Made by a program: the position numbers and the translations under genes. This document shows, piece after piece, positions 16,056 to 24,702 of a stretch of DNA of 64,000 bases (its first letter is position 1; every line of letters starts with the position of its first letter). Under the pieces are notes generated by a model. That model ran no database searches. It was not told the origin of the DNA and worked only from the letters and a program-made list of their open reading frames with translations. The stretch is taken from NCBI RefSeq assembly GCF_000993825.1, contig NZ_CP011114.1, forward strand, positions 5,270,001-5,334,000. Reading direction: 5' to 3'. This stretch comes from Paenibacillus durus ATCC 35681. GTDB lineage: Bacteria > Bacillota > Bacilli > Paenibacillales > Paenibacillaceae.

Positions 16056-16721
16056 ATGAAAAGGGCCATGACAGAAAGCGCTAAAGCAGAAAAAGCCAAG
16101 CTAATATTAGATACAGCGTATGAACTGTTTAAGAAAAGCACATTTAACGATATTAAAATGATGGATATTGCCAAAGCGGCGAATGTTTCCAAAGGAACGT
16201 TATTCAATTACTACAGCACCAAGGAAGTCCTTTTTATGGAAATGTTATATATCGAATACGGGAAGCATTTGAATAATCTGATGAATTTAATCTCTCAGTA
16301 TGAAACGATGAGTCATGAGGATTTCAAACATTTCTTTTTAAGCTGGATGGAAAGCATTCTTGATCCGGATTCGGTTCTGATTCGATTGAACGCCATAAAG
16401 AATACCATTCTAGAAAAGAATATTGATTATGAAACAGCAATCAAAGATAAGGTAGATATGTACGCTTTTTTAGAAAAAATAGGGGAGATGCTGGCGGAAA
16501 GAGTTGAATATTTAACCGCAGAAGCTTCAATTGATTTGCTGATGGCACAGAATGCGATGATCGTAGGGTATGTAAATATGGCCAGTGTTCCTGATGTCAT
16601 TCGTAAGGCCATAGATGACAATGAGCTTGAAGGCTTCAAAGTGGATTTTAACAAAAGTGCTTTAGCTGCAATGGAGTATTATCTTGACGGATTATATGTT
16701 AAAAAGAAGGGGGAAGTATAA
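16056..16721 (+). CDS. TetR-family transcriptional regulator
   Basis: 221 residues from the ATG at 16056; the frame opens further upstream, but that stretch directly abuts a terminator. MMDIAKAANVSKGTLFNYY is the TetR helix-turn-helix, and the rest is an all-helical ligand domain without recognisable pocket motifs. It is the natural candidate for binding the three TGACCTAAGGTCA-like boxes in front of the SDR gene, giving a self-contained inducible detoxification unit (inference). An ATG four codons later is an alternative start. Confidence 0.85.
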   Translation: MKRAMTESAKAEKAKLILDTAYELFKKSTFNDIKMMDIAKAANVSKGTLFNYYSTKEVLFMEMLYIEYGKHLNNLMNLISQYETMSHEDFKHFFLSWMESILDPDSVLIRLNAIKNTILEKNIDYETAIKDKVDMYAFLEKIGEMLAERVEYLTAEASIDLLMAQNAMIVGYVNMASVPDVIRKAIDDNELEGFKVDFNKSALAAMEYYLDGLYVKKKGEV

Positions 16722-16783
16722 TCGCTATTAACGTTATAACCTCCCCTATATTATAGTGTTTTAGATTCAACCCGGCTATCAAA

Positions 16784-17668
16784 CTATGGGGCATCCGGCA
16801 CGTCTACAACCGTGTTCCGGCGAACCGCATCCTCCAGCTCGGCTTGAAGACCTTCCATAAAGGTAGTCCACGTTGCGCGGCTGGTGTCCAACTCCTTGCG
16901 TCCGATGTCTTCCATGGTATCCAGCCATACCCGCTTATCGGTGATGTCCCCAAGCTCCGACTGAACCTCTTTGTATATCGCTTCATTCGCGTGAAACTTC
17001 TGGTCCAGCGCGAATGCTGCCGCGTTTGCGGTATAACGGATACGCTTGGCCGATATCCGCAGCTTATGCAGTTCATCCAGAGCCTTCCGGGAACCGGGGG
17101 GTTCTTGCTTGAACATCTCCTTGCACTGCTCCTTTTGCTGCTCGAAAGCGACCTCAAGCTCGCGCATCGTAATATTGACGTCGATATCGGCAACAAGAGC
17201 CGGCAGCCGTTCCTTAATAAATTCATCCCATTTGCCCTGGAGCCCCCCATTCATCAGCACAGGCAGCGCATCCGCCAGCTTCGCGCGCTGCTGTCTGCGC
17301 TGCGCTTTTTGATGCCGGATCACCGCTTTAAGCAGCTTGGCGGTCTTCTTGTCGCCGCTCAGCTTGGCTGCTTTGCGTCTTTCCTTGAAGGACTGAATGA
17401 GCACATCGGCGTCCCTTACCTTACCCAGCCGCTTCTGGGCCTGCTTGAAATTGGCGGTTAGGCCGGAGGAATGTCCGGGGTCCAGAACCGACAGAAGCGT
17501 CATCAGCTTGCGGCTGCTTACCCTCGCCTGATGAACGGCCTCGTCGTCAAAGTCTTTCAGCGCCTCTGTTCCATAATCCATAAAGCTTGTGTACAGCTTC
17601 GTCATTGCCTGTTCCCATTGCGGCGCTCCGCTTGTCTCGGAACTATGGGCTGCCATATCGGTTGTCAT
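16784..17668 (-). CDS. CHAD-domain protein
   Basis: 294 residues, all helical. The conserved histidine motif VHQARVSSRKLMTLLSVL near residue 45 and a second basic motif, LHKLRISAKRIRYTA, near 208 define the CHAD domain, whose basic channel binds inorganic polyphosphate. No CYTH phosphatase domain is attached, unlike some family members. It is expected to sit on polyphosphate granules. GGGAGTG precedes the ATG. No polyphosphate kinase is in the window. Confidence 0.88.
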   Translation of the reverse strand: MTTDMAAHSSETSGAPQWEQAMTKLYTSFMDYGTEALKDFDDEAVHQARVSSRKLMTLLSVLDPGHSSGLTANFKQAQKRLGKVRDADVLIQSFKERRKAAKLSGDKKTAKLLKAVIRHQKAQRRQQRAKLADALPVLMNGGLQGKWDEFIKERLPALVADIDVNITMRELEVAFEQQKEQCKEMFKQEPPGSRKALDELHKLRISAKRIRYTANAAAFALDQKFHANEAIYKEVQSELGDITDKRVWLDTMEDIGRKELDTSRATWTTFMEGLQAELEDAVRRNTVVDVPDAP

Positions 17669-17831
17669 TCGTCATCACTCCCAAGTTATAATCGCCTCAG
17701 GGACTGTTCTGTGGAAATTGAATCCAAGCAGTAATGATAGCGCAACCATTTATGAGTTTAGAGCGTCTTAAATTTTGAATAGCTATATTTTAATTCTATC
17801 ACAATTATCTGCTGCAGAAAGGGTGAGACGA

Positions 17832-18794
17832 ATGTTCAAAAAAATAACAGCCGTCTGTGTCTGCCTTGGATTAGCCGTATGGATTACAGGTACCGGCGGA
17901 ACACCCGCCCAGGCTGCTTCTCCGGCCGGAGTGACCTCCGTGACGGTCAATGGCGTAAAGCTTACGCTTGAATCTCAGGCTTACGTAAAGCAGGGAAGAG
18001 TCATGGCTCCGCTTCGGGACATGGCGAAAGGGCTGGGAGCGCAGCTGTACTGGGATGCGGCTTCCCGGACGGCGACCATCAAGAGAGCTTCGCATCAAGC
18101 GGAGATTAAGGCGGGCAGCAGCCGGGCGCTAAGGAACGGAGGGACCGTCATTCTGGATGTTCCTGCCGAAATCCGCAGCGGCCGTGTGTATGTCCCCCTG
18201 CGTTTTGTAGTGGAAAGCGTGGACGCGACTATTTCCTGGAACGTGAAGACAGGCACGGCTCAGATTATATTGCCGCTTGACCCGGCCAGCGCGAAGAAGG
18301 TCATTGCCGAGCGGGCCGCTGCTGCGGTGCAGGCGCTGAAGGTTAAGGATTGGGCCGCTCTTTCTTCTATGGTTCACTCCACCCGGGGCGTCCGCTTCTC
18401 GCCGTATGGCTATGTGGACACCGCAAAAGACATCGTGCTGAGCCGCAGCAAAATCGCGGCGGCCGGTGCGGACGGGACCGTCCGAACCTGGGGCGCCTAC
18501 GATGGAACAGGCGACCCGATCAAGCTGACGTTCGCGCAGTATTACGATAAATTCATTTACAGCGCCGATTTTGCGGAAGCGCCGGAAATGGGCTACAATC
18601 AGACTATCGGCACCGGCAATTCGCTGAATAACGCGCGGAGCGTGTACCCGGATGCCATCGTGGTTGAATACCATTACGACGGGTTCGATCCGCAGTATGA
18701 CGGCATGGACTGGCAGAGCCTGCGGCTTGTATTCGTTAAGGAAGGCGGGCAGTGGATGCTTGTAGGCATCATACATGATCAATGGACGATATGA
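17832..18794 (+). CDS. Secreted stalk-domain protein (copper-amine-oxidase-N-like)
   Basis: 320 residues from the ATG at 17832, preceded by AAAGGGTGAGA. A signal peptide (1-28) is followed by a stalk domain with the paired motifs MAPLRDMAKGLGAQLYW and YVPLRFVVESVDATISW (about 36-140). The C-terminal part (150-320) resembles a lumazine/NTF2-like fold, with KDWAALSSMVHSTRG near its start; I cannot name it firmly. It is exported, perhaps wall-associated. Its stop overlaps the start of the lipL-like gene by 13 bp, although the two functions appear unrelated. Confidence 0.8.
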   Translation: MFKKITAVCVCLGLAVWITGTGGTPAQAASPAGVTSVTVNGVKLTLESQAYVKQGRVMAPLRDMAKGLGAQLYWDAASRTATIKRASHQAEIKAGSSRALRNGGTVILDVPAEIRSGRVYVPLRFVVESVDATISWNVKTGTAQIILPLDPASAKKVIAERAAAAVQALKVKDWAALSSMVHSTRGVRFSPYGYVDTAKDIVLSRSKIAAAGADGTVRTWGAYDGTGDPIKLTFAQYYDKFIYSADFAEAPEMGYNQTIGTGNSLNNARSVYPDAIVVEYHYDGFDPQYDGMDWQSLRLVFVKEGGQWMLVGIIHDQWTI

Positions 18795-19699
18795 GCAAAA
18801 GCAATATAACAGGCGGAACGGACGGGCTGCAATCCGGTCCGTCCGGGACGCTTCCCGGGCGTATGGCGCTCTTTGAGCATCTGTCCGGCAGCCCGGCGGA
18901 AAGAGAAGGGGGCGGCGATATGCTGATCCCCTTTGCCTTTGAAGAAACGCTGTGCCGGGATGTCGGCGCGGGGCTTGTGCCGCCGTCACTGCATCTGTGG
19001 AGCCACCCCGGCGGAGTGGCGCTCGGGCTCCGGGACAGCCGCCTGCCCTGCGCCGGGCAGGCGATGCGGAGCCTGGAAGCGCGCGGCATCCGCACGGCGG
19101 TCAGACATTCCGGCGGCGCGGCCGTTCCCCTGGATACGGGAGTCGTCAACGTCTCCCTGATCCTGCCCAAGAGCCGGGGAACGCTCGATTTTCACCGGGA
19201 TTTCCGTCTCCTTGCCGCCTTGATTGCGGAGGCGGCGGGCGTCTCCCACCCGGCTGCCGCCACGCAAATCGTCGCGGCAGAAGTTGCCGGGTCTTACTGC
19301 CCCGGCGATTACGACCTGTCCATCGGGGGCCGGAAGTTTTGCGGAATCGCCCAGCGGCGGCAGAGCCATGCCTACTTTGTGCATGCTTTCGTTGTGGTGA
19401 GCGGCTCCGGATGGGAGCGCGGCGAGCTGGTGCGCCGCTTCTACGAGGAAGCCGTCTGCGGCGCTTCAGGTCTGGACTATCCCTTGGTGCGGCCGGAAAC
19501 GATCGGCGGACTCGGCGAACTGGGCGGACCGGATTCGGCTGGCGTGTTCGCGGACGGAGTCCGGCAGGCGGTCGCAGCCAGGGGTACGGAGCTGGTGAAG
19601 GCTTCCGAGCTGGAGGCGGCGACCGGCTACCGCCTTGGATACAGCGACCCAAGGGTGCTGGAAGCGGCAAAGATGCTGCGTGAGCGGTATGCCCAGTGA
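18782..19699 (+). CDS. lipL: Octanoyl-[GcvH]:protein N-octanoyltransferase (LipL-like)
   Basis: 305 residues of the biotin/lipoate ligase fold. RHSGGAAVPLDTGVVNVSLI corresponds to the RRxxGGG-type binding loop. GSYCPGDYDLSIGGRKFCGIAQ contains the LipL catalytic cysteine, C173, and the conserved lysine K185. The enzyme moves octanoyl groups from GcvH to the E2 subunits of 2-oxoacid dehydrogenases during lipoate synthesis. The start overlaps the previous gene and no strong ribosome binding site is visible; an ATG three codons later is possible. The coding sequence is markedly GC-rich. LplJ-type ligase is the alternative, less consistent with the SYCPG motif. Confidence 0.85.
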   Translation: MDDMSKSNITGGTDGLQSGPSGTLPGRMALFEHLSGSPAEREGGGDMLIPFAFEETLCRDVGAGLVPPSLHLWSHPGGVALGLRDSRLPCAGQAMRSLEARGIRTAVRHSGGAAVPLDTGVVNVSLILPKSRGTLDFHRDFRLLAALIAEAAGVSHPAAATQIVAAEVAGSYCPGDYDLSIGGRKFCGIAQRRQSHAYFVHAFVVVSGSGWERGELVRRFYEEAVCGASGLDYPLVRPETIGGLGELGGPDSAGVFADGVRQAVAARGTELVKASELEAATGYRLGYSDPRVLEAAKMLRERYAQ

Positions 19700-19752
19700 G
19701 CCGCGCTACCCAGTAAGCGGCGTGATAGGTATGCGGGCTGTCCCGTTCACGC

Positions 19753-20160
19753 AAAAAGTTAAGAAGCCAGCAGGTCATCCGGTTATTGGAGACCTGCTGG
19801 CTTCTGTTATTCTATTCGTCAATCCCTCCGTAGGGCCTGATTAGGAGTCGGGGCAATCGCGCCAACATCAGGTAACGAGGTTAGGCTGCGTGTGATCTTA
19901 GCCCAGCGCTCTGCAAAACAGCTAAGATGCAGCTTTTTTACCCTAAAGCGCTTATTCAACAGAAACTCCTGCGTTCATACAGGAATTTCAGGCTGTGCTG
20001 ACTGAATGTGAGGCTGAGCGAGGAAATACCTGTATTTTCGTAGGCATATGATACAGCAGCCATTCTCAGGCGGCCAAAAGATGCACAATTTCAGGTTTTT
20101 GCATTATTTGCTTCATCATGCCCCTCTAAATTGGCGAAGAACGTCCCGATTCCATTCGGA
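19753..20160. repeat. Dispersed non-coding repeat, copy A (intact)
   Basis: About 400 bp in the 592-bp gene-free stretch 19700-20291. It aligns along its length with 29841-30102 plus 31493-31618. Landmarks in both are AAGTTAAGAAGCCAGCA, a GGTTATTGGAGA loop, GCAAAACAGCTAA, ATACAGGAATTT, CTGACTGAAT, ACAATTTCAGGTTTT, and an end at TTCCATTCGG. It opens with a hairpin, AGAAGCCAGCAGGT/ACCTGCTGGCTTCT, that may also terminate lipL, and carries a second small hairpin with a T run. No reading frame is conserved between the copies. Confidence 0.85.
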
Positions 20161-20203
20161 GGATGCATCGGGATGTTCTCCTGTCTTCGAAAAAAATTTC
20201 TCA

Positions 20204-20271
20204 TTTAGTGATTGACCAATCAATAATTAGATGATATCATGAATTTAAGTTAGTAATTGATCAATAACTAA
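20204..20271 (+). promoter_or_regulatory. Promoter with two palindromic operators (TetR-type)
   Basis: Two related 22-bp palindromes at 20204-20225 and 20250-20271 with ATTGA(C/T)CAAT cores and TTAGT/ACTAA arms. The first overlaps a promoter: TTGACC (20212-20217), 17 bp, TATCAT (20235-20240). A third copy of the core lies at 21261-21283. The repressor is probably a TetR-type protein not encoded in this window. Confidence 0.75.
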
Positions 20272-20291
20272 TACGAAATGAGGTCGATGAA

Positions 20292-21260
20292 ATGGAAAAA
20301 GCGATTGTAATTGGAGCAACGGGCGGAACGGGAGCAGCGATCACGGAAGAACTGGTCAAACGGGGGATACGTACCATTGCCTTTGGGCGTTCGCATCAGA
20401 AATTGGAGCATTTTGCAGAAAAGCTTGGAAATCCCGCGCATTTGACCCTTGCCGTAGGGGACGCAATGCGCCCCGATGATATTGTAGTTCAAGCAGGCGG
20501 CGCGGACGTATTGTTCCATTGCGCGAACGTACCCTATAACGAGATGGTGAACAAGCTGATACCGCTAGGCGAATCGGTGATGGAGGCGGCAGAACGGCTT
20601 GCGATTAAAGTTGTAGCGATTGACGGGATCTATCCTTATGGGAGAAAACAGATGGATCTTGTCACAGAAGAGCATCCCAAGCAGCCTCATACGAAAAAAG
20701 GAAAAGTCCGCCTGGACTATGAACGGATGCTGTTCAGCAAGCGGTGGAGCAAGGCCAAAGTTATGATTGTTCGCTTGCCCGATTATTATGGGCCTACGGC
20801 TAATGAAGCCTCGTATCTAGGTTCAACCCTTGAAGCGATCGCTGCTGGGAAAATGGCTTTTTTCGTCGGCAACATGCATGTTCCCCGCGAATTCGTCTAT
20901 TTGCCGGATGCGGCTTCCATGGTTGCCGAGCTGGCAGGCAAAGACTTCGCTTACGGACAGAACTGGAATATACCGGGGGCTGGGATCATCTCGGGACGGG
21001 AGATCGTACGGATTGCGCAAGCGGCAAGCGGCCATGTTAAACCGGTCATTCCACTGAAAAAAATAGGTTTATCGATGCTGGGTATGAGCGTGCCCGTCAT
21101 GAAAGAAGTCATTGAGATGCTTTATCTAACCGAAGATCCGCTGACACTAAGCGGAGACAAATACAAACGGCTAATCGGACCGATCACCGCGACGCCATTC
21201 CAGGAAGGTATTACTTCGACTGTTTTGGCATTGAAGAGCAAGGTATCTTTTGCCCAATAG
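20292..21260 (+). CDS. NAD(P)-binding epimerase/NmrA-like protein
   Basis: 322 residues with an N-terminal Rossmann motif, VIGATGGTGAAI (7-18), and an extended atypical SDR layout. YPYGRKQ replaces the canonical YxxxK catalytic motif, so a sensor or isomerase role rather than ordinary dehydrogenation is possible. LPDYYGPTAN and FVYLPDAASMV are typical of the epimerase/dehydratase family. It is controlled by the palindromic operator pair upstream, and an SRPBCC gene follows in the same direction behind a third operator-like site. The substrate is unknown. Confidence 0.8.
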   Translation: MEKAIVIGATGGTGAAITEELVKRGIRTIAFGRSHQKLEHFAEKLGNPAHLTLAVGDAMRPDDIVVQAGGADVLFHCANVPYNEMVNKLIPLGESVMEAAERLAIKVVAIDGIYPYGRKQMDLVTEEHPKQPHTKKGKVRLDYERMLFSKRWSKAKVMIVRLPDYYGPTANEASYLGSTLEAIAAGKMAFFVGNMHVPREFVYLPDAASMVAELAGKDFAYGQNWNIPGAGIISGREIVRIAQAASGHVKPVIPLKKIGLSMLGMSVPVMKEVIEMLYLTEDPLTLSGDKYKRLIGPITATPFQEGITSTVLALKSKVSFAQ

Positions 21261-21283
21261 TTATTGATTGATCAATTAAATAA
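21261..21283. promoter_or_regulatory. Third copy of the ATTGATCAAT operator core
   Basis: TTATTG-ATTGATCAAT-TAAATAA, directly after the stop codon of the epimerase-like gene and 60 bp before the SRPBCC gene. The core is identical to the site at 20250-20271, so both genes probably belong to one regulon. Confidence 0.6.
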
Positions 21284-21343
21284 AGGGAAGTTGTAACATG
21301 CTTTTAACCGTTTATGAAATTAATCACTAAGGAGAGATGAAAT

Positions 21344-21901
21344 ATGTTGAAAAGATCGTTTAAGTCAAAAGCATTCACGATGAGCTTTCTTTTACTGATA
21401 TTAGTTCTGATTGGCGGGGGGATTCTTGGTGTGAGGCACTTCAATGATTCCCAACGGACCACCGTCGATGTTGACCGAAACGCCCAGGTCATAGTCGACC
21501 TTTCCATCGAGATCGAAGCTTCGCAGCAGACCGTATGGCGGATACAGACTGGTATTGACAAGTGGCCAACTTGGCAGAAAAACGTCTCCCAGGCCCGGTT
21601 ATCCGGTCCGCTCGCGGTGGGAAGCACCTTCCAGTGGGAGACTCACGGGCTGCCCATCGTCTCCACCATTCGCGAGGTCGACCCTATGCGGCGTATCGTT
21701 TGGGGAGGGCCGGCACAAGGCATCGAGGGCGTCCACGTGTGGACCATCACTCCCACCTCCAAAGGAGTCGTCGTGCATACCACTGAGTCCTGGGACGGTC
21801 CGCCAGTAGCGGCCGACCCCGACGGCATGCGCGCGGCGCTAACGTCCTCGCTCAATGCCTGGCTTGCCGATCTCAAGACAACTGCTGAGGCGGCCAACTG
21901 A
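21344..21901 (+). CDS. Membrane-anchored SRPBCC (START-like) protein
   Basis: 185 residues; AGGAGAG precedes the ATG. A single membrane helix (about 11-30) is followed by an SRPBCC hydrophobic-pocket domain starting VDLSIEIEASQQTVWRIQTG and ending in a long C-terminal helix. SRPBCC proteins bind or transform small hydrophobic ligands. The anchor places the domain outside the cell. The SRPBCC portion is much more GC-rich than the AT-rich 5' end and upstream gene, hinting that the domain came from a high-GC donor. Confidence 0.8.
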   Translation: MLKRSFKSKAFTMSFLLLILVLIGGGILGVRHFNDSQRTTVDVDRNAQVIVDLSIEIEASQQTVWRIQTGIDKWPTWQKNVSQARLSGPLAVGSTFQWETHGLPIVSTIREVDPMRRIVWGGPAQGIEGVHVWTITPTSKGVVVHTTESWDGPPVAADPDGMRAALTSSLNAWLADLKTTAEAAN

Positions 21902-22216
21902 ACAGCAGCCTTTACGCGACGGGGATTGTTACGCTCCCTCGGTACCTTCGGGTGAGTCAATTGCACATATGAGGGTTAGTCAATGTATTATTTGTAGAGC
22001 ATCACAAAAAGCAGGCCAAAACTGGTGGCCTGCTTTTTGTGTTTCGGTATGACCAAATGTCGAATAGCTGTTGCGGCATTTCAAATTGAAGGGGCTGGTA
22101 CACCTCAAAAAAAGGACGCTGCCGCAGCCATTTCTATGGTTTATTGGACACTCCCGCTAAAATACAAAGGAATGCTTCTGAACTCAGTAAGCTCCTAATT
22201 GTCATGTGTACGAACC
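21902..22216. other. Intergenic region, no gene recognised
   Basis: 315 bp. Apart from the terminator at 22003-22041 it holds a stretch (22050-22160) with GC-rich inverted segments such as GCTGTTGCGGC and GCTGCCGCAGC that may form a structure. No open frame with a ribosome binding site is visible. Confidence 0.5.
22003..22045. terminator. Strong bidirectional terminator
   Basis: A perfect 16-bp stem (22003-22018 with 22026-22041), core AAAGCAGGCCA/TGGCCTGCTTT. It has T runs on both strands, so it can end the SRPBCC gene and act on opposing transcripts. Confidence 0.88.
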
Positions 22217-23278
22217 TTAAGGCAGGGTCACGGTGAAACTGTCAAATTTGATTTTTTCCGATGCTTGATGAGGAGTGAATTCGATCGGTGTCTCTGTGCC
22301 GTCTTGGTCAATCGCAACCCCGCCGCCCATGCTTGGGAAAGACAAATGAGGAGTGAATGTTAAGGTTTTTGTACCGGCTGAAGGCGGATCGAATAGCTGA
22401 GTACCGGTGGAGTATCGTTTTCCGCCGCTGATCCAGCTCTGGGCTCCACCCGAGTGATTGCCCAATTCATGCCCTGTTTCATCGACGGCAATGAATGATA
22501 TATAGTTGACTAAATCATTGGTTTCCGAGGATACCGCATTGTATGTGAGGCGTATTCCCGCCGGGCCTGTTGTTATTTCGGGTACCGCCAGGTCGATGCC
22601 GCCAGCCTGCTGCTTATGATCAATGGTTGCCAGTTTGGTATCGGCTTGCGCACTTATGGGTATGGAGAACTCCCACTGCTTGCTGTCTTCGGCTTGGAAG
22701 GTTAGACCCAGCTTGAACTGATCCGGAAGATCCGTAGGGGGATCGATTTCCAAAATACCGGTACGATAGGTCGGGGTGAGTTCCGTTTGTTTTTCACTAC
22801 CGGAGAAACCCTTCACTTTTCCGTTGACAGTGAGACCTGTCCTTAACATAGAATAAGCTTTTCCCATCGGCTTCTCCGTTTCCAGCGAGTACCCGATACT
22901 TAAACGTGTCCCGTCGTAGAATACCTCATTAATGGTAAGCGAGTCGCCGCCAGATACTTTGGTTATGCCAACCGCTGAAGTTAATCCATTTTCGCTTACG
23001 CGCTTCAAACCGCTGTCTCCGTACTGGCTGAATACTGACCCAATGACCGGAATTTTGGACACAATGCTTGCCATTGCCGGAGACAGGGCCGCCGAACCGA
23101 ACAACAGACCGCAAGCAACGGCCGCCGCCCCCACTGCATATGCCATTTTTTTTCGCATCTTCGTCCTCTTGCCTGCTTCGGTTGCTTGAACCGTCTTCGT
23201 AATGATAGCGTCCAACTTGTCATAGGGTACGGGAATGTTGTCGATTTCTTTTTTAAAGGAATGAATCTCTTGGATCAT
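22217..23278 (-). CDS. Membrane-bound anti-sigma-type protein (DUF4179)
   Basis: 353 residues. A cytoplasmic N-terminus of about 43 residues precedes one membrane helix (about 44-66) and a large extracellular beta-rich domain of the DUF4179/DUF5643 type. The start overlaps the ECF sigma factor gene by 26 bp. This order (sigma factor, then a coupled single-pass protein) is the usual sigma/anti-sigma arrangement, so it most likely binds and holds the sigma factor at the membrane until an envelope signal arrives. No zinc-binding HxxxCxxC anti-sigma motif is visible, which lowers certainty of the mechanism. Confidence 0.8.
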   Translation of the reverse strand: MIQEIHSFKKEIDNIPVPYDKLDAIITKTVQATEAGKRTKMRKKMAYAVGAAAVACGLLFGSAALSPAMASIVSKIPVIGSVFSQYGDSGLKRVSENGLTSAVGITKVSGGDSLTINEVFYDGTRLSIGYSLETEKPMGKAYSMLRTGLTVNGKVKGFSGSEKQTELTPTYRTGILEIDPPTDLPDQFKLGLTFQAEDSKQWEFSIPISAQADTKLATIDHKQQAGGIDLAVPEITTGPAGIRLTYNAVSSETNDLVNYISFIAVDETGHELGNHSGGAQSWISGGKRYSTGTQLFDPPSAGTKTLTFTPHLSFPSMGGGVAIDQDGTETPIEFTPHQASEKIKFDSFTVTLP

Positions 23279-23801
23279 CGCAGATGGCTCCTTTCAGCTT
23301 TTTCCGCAGAATCGATAGGCCCCGGTGAATGTTCGTCTTTACCGTTCCTTCCGGGCAGCCCAGAATTTCGGAAATTTGCTTAACCGAGTAATCTTTGTAG
23401 TAACGAAGCAGCAGCACCGTCTTATATTTCTCCTCAAGCGTCTCCATGGCCTGAAGCAGATCGAGCTGATCCTCCAGTTGGAGCTGATACGAATCCCCGA
23501 TATTTTCAAGCGCTTCCGGACTCATTGCGGTAACTTTGCGGTTCTTTTTTAAGTGGGCGATAGCCGTATTAATTAGAATCCGCGTGAGCCAAGTAGAAAA
23601 ATAACGGCTGTCCTGGAGCGAGGATATCGACTTGAACGCCTTATAGACGGTCTCCTGAAAAACCTCCAGCGCATCCGCCTCATTTCTCATGTACACATAG
23701 GCCATTCTGTAGAGCTTCTCTTTCTCTTGATGAATGAGCGCTTGAAAAGCGTCCGGATCGCCGCGCATGGCGCGAGGGACCAAATCTGCCGTTGTACTCA
23801 T
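23253..23801 (-). CDS. ECF-type RNA polymerase sigma factor
   Basis: 182 residues from the ATG at 23801, with AAGGAGG 6 nt upstream; a start 14 codons earlier lacks this box. Sigma region 2 is MAYVYMRNEADALEVFQETV and F-K, and region 4 is LRYYKDYSVKQISEILGCPE followed by GTVKTNIHRG. It directs transcription of an unknown regulon, probably including its own operon, and is held by the overlapping DUF4179 protein. No autoregulatory promoter could be defined by eye. Confidence 0.92.
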   Translation of the reverse strand: MSTTADLVPRAMRGDPDAFQALIHQEKEKLYRMAYVYMRNEADALEVFQETVYKAFKSISSLQDSRYFSTWLTRILINTAIAHLKKNRKVTAMSPEALENIGDSYQLQLEDQLDLLQAMETLEEKYKTVLLLRYYKDYSVKQISEILGCPEGTVKTNIHRGLSILRKKLKGAICDDPRDSFL

Positions 23802-24011
23802 AACCCGCCTCCTTTTCTCCTCAATTAGAGATTTCCGGCGCAAGAAACGTTTCAGCTTCTCTCTTTAGCATAATCGCCCACGGGTCAATGAACGGCTTGT
23901 AACATAAATCATATAAAAATTAATCTTTTACAATTTATATAGAATAATAACTTCCCAGACTGAACGCATCCGAATCGAACAATCTTTTTTATACAAAGGA
24001 GAGATCTACTG

Positions 24012-24647
24012 ATGAACAAGACGCTTAACAATGATTTTACCGAGATTCTTACCGGCCGGCGCTCCATTCGCAAATATGACCCAGCTGTAAAAATCAGCAA
24101 AGAGGAAATGACGCAAATTCTTACGGAAGCGACGCTTGCGCCCTCTACGGTCAACATGCAGCCTTGGCGGTTCCTTGTGATTGACAGCCCGGAAGGAAAA
24201 GCGGCTCTGGCGCCGCTGGCCCGCTACAACAAGCAGCAGGTAGAGACTTCTTCAGCGGTGATTGCGGTATTCGGGGACATGAACAGCTTCGACTATGCCG
24301 AGGAAATTTACAGCACCGCCGTTGAGCGCGGATGGATGCCGGCTGAAGTGAAGGAGAAACAACTGGCAGGCATAAACAGCCATCTTGCCGTCCTGCCGCC
24401 GCAGGTCAAACGGGAAATCCTGCTGATTGACACAGGGCTTGTCTCGATGCAGCTTATGCTGGTGGCCCGGGATCACGGTTATGACACGAATCCGATTGGC
24501 GGTTATGACAAGGACAAGGTCGCGGAAGCCTTCGGCTGGGACAAGGATCGGTACGTGCCCGTCATGCTGCTCTCGATCGGCAAAGCGGCGGAGGAAGGCT
24601 TCTCTTCAGTCCGTCTGCCTATCGACAAAATCGCCGAATGGAAATAA
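24012..24647 (+). CDS. Nitroreductase-family FMN oxidoreductase
   Basis: 211 residues; AAAGGAGAG precedes the ATG. RRSIRKYDP (17-25) is the FMN phosphate-binding motif, APSTVNMQPWRF contacts the flavin, and PIGGYDKDKVAEAFG with IGKAAE near the C-terminus completes the fold. It uses NAD(P)H to reduce quinones, nitro compounds or similar electrophiles. A small ABM-domain monooxygenase gene follows after 55 bp in the same direction, suggesting joint quinone handling. Confidence 0.9.
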   Translation: MNKTLNNDFTEILTGRRSIRKYDPAVKISKEEMTQILTEATLAPSTVNMQPWRFLVIDSPEGKAALAPLARYNKQQVETSSAVIAVFGDMNSFDYAEEIYSTAVERGWMPAEVKEKQLAGINSHLAVLPPQVKREILLIDTGLVSMQLMLVARDHGYDTNPIGGYDKDKVAEAFGWDKDRYVPVMLLSIGKAAEEGFSSVRLPIDKIAEWK

Positions 24648-24702
24648 ATAGATTTAAGGCGTAGAATATAGAGGAATAAGATCAAGGAGGGAAAGAGAAA
24701 TC

